Shown here: piece after piece, positions 62,801 to 64,000 of the stretch | How positions within the stretch are numbered: the stretch's first letter is position 1 | How the letters are laid out: every line of letters begins with the position of its first letter | DNA from: Diphasiastrum complanatum | Lineage: Eukaryota > Streptophyta > Lycopodiopsida > Lycopodiales > Lycopodiaceae | Assembly (NCBI GenBank): GCA_029204225.1 | Contig: CM055111.1 | Coordinates: forward strand, 11,987,697-12,051,696 | DNA length: 64,000 nt | Reading direction: 5' to 3' | Position numbers and translations under genes: made by a program | The notes under the pieces: model-generated | Database searches by the model: none | What the model saw: only the letters and a program-made list of their open reading frames with translations | Told to the model about the DNA's origin: nothing

Positions 62801-64000
62801 ACTTATTATGAAATCTCAAAGAAGAGAATAGAACATAATAAAACAACTTTATGCCATCAGCTGAGGCTAATTGTCTGCGAGACCAAGAAGCAACTCATCA
62901 CAATAACCAATAGCCATAAAATCATGATACATGAAGTAAAGAAATTAAAACAAGAACAATATTGGTACCAAGTATCTCTGGAAGACTCTCAACTATAATT
63001 TCATGTCACATGTGCTTTAGTTCTTTTTGACCAGTAAAGCTATGTAGAGGCTGCATAGGCTTCGTAATTAGCTCCTTCCTACTATTCTCATAGTGCATGA
63101 AAGGCGGCCACATTTGATCAAATTGTGTCGCACCATTTCAATTGCCCCACTTTTGCAAAGAAGTAAAACTTGTTCCTCCCATTCGAACTATCATCCGCTC
63201 TATCTTCCCATTTCTGATCTCAAATCATGTGGATTGATCACAGGCATGTGTTTTCTTCATTGAAACATTCTCACCATTGTGGCTTTGAATAGATTCTCGG
63301 ATTCTCGGATTCATCCAAACTGTGTGTTAATGTATCTTCCTTTTCAAGGATTCCTTGCACATCATATTAATGAACATCTCTTTCACAAAAGGCTTCGCTT
63401 TGTTAAAATCTTTTTTCGCCAGTGGCTACGCTATATTTTCTTATAAGTGAATCATTTCTTAAATTCAATCCACCATGCACTACTTAACCATTTATGTAGC
63501 TTGCAATTCTGAAAAACTACCATTGAGTCTCCCTTTTTACAGGATCACCTTAATCATGGACATAGCTTCAAAAGACAAAAGGTTGGTTTTAACCAAAAAA
63601 AATAGGGTAGGATGTTGCAAGCGGTCAAAACTTTCATTTGGATTTGTTCCATTTCAGCCCACTTCATAAGGATTTCCAACCGCCAACAAGCCTCTTGTCC
63701 AATAGAGGCTTCAAGAGGTTTTCATTTCCAAGTTCTTATACTCTTGAGTAACCCAACTAAACCATCAACAAGAGGCAAATCTTTCAGTTAAGTAACAAAA
63801 ATGGAGCACACACACTCAAATGTGAATGCCCCTCTTGCAATGTTTCCAAATTGTAGGCTCTTCCTTTTCCACTGCTCCAAACTGTCTTCTCTATCAAAAA
63901 GTCTTCTGATATCCTTGTCAATGGTTGCATAAGGTTTATTATTGCCGTGTTGACAAGTGCAATAGTTGGCTTTTCTTTATGATTCATGCTTGTTGTGGTC
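62801..64000. other. Upstream region of the CID gene; no gene recognised
   Basis: Presumably contains the CID promoter next to the leader exon. Short frames at 63475-63669 (plus) and 63784-63987 (minus) have no recognisable family. No TATA box could be assigned with confidence. Confidence 0.4.

Noticed and set aside
63784..63987. 67-aa minus-strand ORF at the right edge
   Set aside because: No recognisable family and no supporting context; too short to call.

Overview
This is a piece of a plant nuclear genome, most likely a seed plant with a TE-rich, expanded genome. The evidence is AT-rich DNA, GT-AG introns up to about 15 kb, a plant-type ataxin-2/CID protein, a plant DUF1977 DnaJ protein, and many Ty1/copia, Ty3/gypsy, CACTA and LINE copies. 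I cannot name the species. Two host genes are supported; almost everything else is transposable elements (TEs) or their debris.

Layout. 1-2.9 kb: truncated + strand copia element (gag, protease, start of integrase), a 30-bp tandem repeat and a probable LTR. 3.3-4.4 kb: intact ER-type DnaJ gene with no intron in its coding region (+). 4.4-13.9 kb: decayed copia and gypsy pieces on both strands. 13.9-18.6 kb: CACTA transposon with a CACTA terminus, subterminal repeats, a decayed TNP2 transposase and a short antisense ORF. 19.4-21.9 kb: decayed copia element (+).

23.5-62.6 kb: one intact minus-strand gene encoding a CID3/CID4-like ataxin-2 homologue. I could join 14 coding exons through GT-AG sites into a 2853-nt reading frame (950 codons plus stop) with LSm, LsmAD and PAM2 modules in the expected order. 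Two introns are very large. The one between coding exons 12 and 13 (about 15.1 kb) holds LTR-like sequence, a gypsy LTR edge and two LINEs lying end to end. The one between coding exons 3 and 4 (about 14.4 kb) holds a tandem copia arrangement, an intact 5.26-kb copia element nested in one of its LTRs with a 5-bp target duplication, another LINE fragment and a 1.3-kb inverted-ended DNA element.

The most interesting signals are in the two LINEs. Both end in a short two-part hairpin with compensatory base changes, followed by a (CT)n tail instead of poly(A). In both, ORF1 and ORF2 are in the same frame, separated only by a TAG, with no ATG before the endonuclease domain. A piece of a related LINE's reverse transcriptase is also embedded inside the copia LTRs at 48.7 and 51.2 kb.
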